Shown here piece by piece: positions 5,219 through 5,818 of a stretch of 5,818 nucleotides of DNA. How positions within the stretch are numbered: the stretch's first letter is position 1; each line of letters opens with the position of its first letter. Made by a program: the position numbers and the translations under genes. Location: positions 1-5,818 of the forward strand of contig DASRSS010000081.1 in assembly GCA_035656335.1 (NCBI GenBank), in the 5' to 3' direction. This DNA comes from DASRSS01 sp035656335. GTDB lineage: Bacteria > Actinomycetota > Actinomycetes > Mycobacteriales > Jatrophihabitantaceae. Under the pieces are notes generated by a model. It ran no database searches. It had not been told where the DNA came from and worked only from the letters and a program-made list of their open reading frames with translations.

Positions 5219-5818
5219 CGAAGCAGGGCCTCCGGTTCCAGGCGCAGCGCGCGCAGGTCGGCGGGGCAGCCGCCGGAACCACGCTGGACGACGCTGCGCA
5301 TCAGTTCGAGCATGGTTTCCGCGGTGTGGACGAGTCCGGCGACGGCCGCGCGATCGGGCGGTGGGCCGTCCAGCGCGGCCGCGATCGTGGGCGCGACGTC
5401 ACGGATCGCGCCGCCCGGCCGCAGGCTCGGCTGCGCCAACCGGTCGGCGAGCGCCGCGCACTTGGCCTCGTGCGCGAACGCGACGAACGGGGTTCCAGCC
5501 GCGGCAGCCGCCACCAGCGAGTGGAAGCGTTGGCCGAGCACGGCACGGGCACGGCGGTAGGACGCGCTCGCCGCGCGTACCGAGTCCGGCGGCGGCGCGA
5601 TGGCGACGTCCGTTCGTGCGGCGACGCGAAGGGCGCGCTGCAACTCGCGGGCGAGCTCCAGGTCGTCGCCGTGCTCGGGGCCGCCGATCTGCCACGGCTC
5701 GAGCACGACCTCGTCGACGTCGTCGCGGGACGCGAGCAGCTCGGCGATGCCGGCTGCCAGCGTCGGCACGTGCTGGGCCCCGCCGGCGTGGCGCGAGAGC
5801 GTCACCACCAGCGGGCCG
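5215..5818 (-). CDS. Polysaccharide pyruvyl transferase family protein, C-terminal part (5' end outside window)
   Basis: The reading frame is open to the window edge, so only the last 200 residues are seen; the GTG at 5808 is internal and not a start. The family (PS_pyruv_trans, including CsaB, WcaK and yeast Pvg1) transfers pyruvate from phosphoenolpyruvate to a sugar as a ketal, usually in the cytoplasm on a lipid-linked precursor or at the cell surface. Support: a beta-strand opening VVTLSRHAGG typical of the second Rossmann-like half; the signature GQRFHSL (R and H codons at 5529-5527 and 5523-5521), matching the family's conserved R-x-H site; then AAAAGTPFVAFAHEAKCAAL, matching the usual 'A...G.P.v.....K...l' block, and a C-terminal helix. 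The stop TGA (5217-5215) overlaps an ATG at 5218. Sugar acceptor cannot be read from sequence. Being in an exopolysaccharide operon supports the call. A GT-B glycosyltransferase is the main alternative, less likely because of the RFHSL site. Confidence 0.82.
   Translation of the reverse strand, partial: GPLVVTLSRHAGGAQHVPTLAAGIAELLASRDDVDEVVLEPWQIGGPEHGDDLELARELQRALRVAARTDVAIAPPPDSVRAASASYRRARAVLGQRFHSLVAAAAAGTPFVAFAHEAKCAALADRLAQPSLRPGGAIRDVAPTIAAALDGPPPDRAAVAGLVHTAETMLELMRSVVQRGSGGCPADLRALRLEPEALLR
5229..5233 (-). promoter_or_regulatory. Possible Shine-Dalgarno for the small ORF at 5218
   Basis: GGAGG on the minus strand lies 10 bases upstream of the ATG at 5218, inside the 3' end of the pyruvyl transferase gene. 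It is a good anti-SD match with slightly long spacing. It is the main reason, besides the ATGA overlap, to consider that the small ORF is translated. The same bases also encode residues of the transferase, so the match could be coincidental. Confidence 0.35.

Noticed and set aside
5115..5282. N-terminal extension of the fusion protein to an upstream start at 5282
   Set aside because: It would overlap the pyruvyl transferase, lacks a hydrophobic or conserved character, and ATG 5114 has a well-placed GAGGA.

Overview
The window reads as a piece of a very GC-rich actinomycete-type chromosome (third codon positions almost always G or C, GTG starts, tightly packed genes). No rRNA, tRNA, phage or IS signature identifies the genus. 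All real genes lie on the minus strand and are transcribed from high to low coordinates. The long plus-strand reading frames are shadows of these genes.

In transcription order the window holds: (1) the C-terminal 200 residues of a polysaccharide pyruvyl transferase (5818-5215, cut by the window edge); (2) a 104-base stretch of lower GC that holds a possible 35-residue small ORF (5218-5111) and a strong inverted repeat covering the Shine-Dalgarno and start codon of the next gene; (3) a 972-residue membrane protein (5114-2196) that joins a Wzx/MOP-type polysaccharide flippase to a GT-C (GT39/PMT-like) glycosyltransferase through a repeat-bearing linker; (4) a 531-residue BcsA-like family 2 glycan synthase (2199-604) with all catalytic motifs and a gating-loop motif but no PilZ domain; (5) the first 202 residues of a secreted or anchored GH6 beta-1,4-glucanase (607-1, cut by the window edge). 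Every junction is a 4-base ATGA or GTGA stop/start overlap if the small ORF is counted, which points to one translationally coupled operon.

Taken together this looks like an exopolysaccharide operon. A processive synthase would make and extrude a beta-glucan (cellulose-like) chain. The GH6 enzyme would trim or release it outside. The flippase/GT-C fusion could flip a polyprenyl-linked sugar and transfer it on the outer face. The pyruvyl transferase would add ketal pyruvate to a sugar precursor or repeat unit. Pairing a synthase with a GH6 enzyme recalls the Streptomyces cslA/cslZ locus, but the flippase-GT-C fusion and the pyruvyl transferase make this a different and possibly undescribed variant.

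The two observations most worth following are the single-polypeptide flippase-glycosyltransferase and the start-codon-sequestering hairpin with a competing fold, overlapped by the small ORF, just ahead of it.
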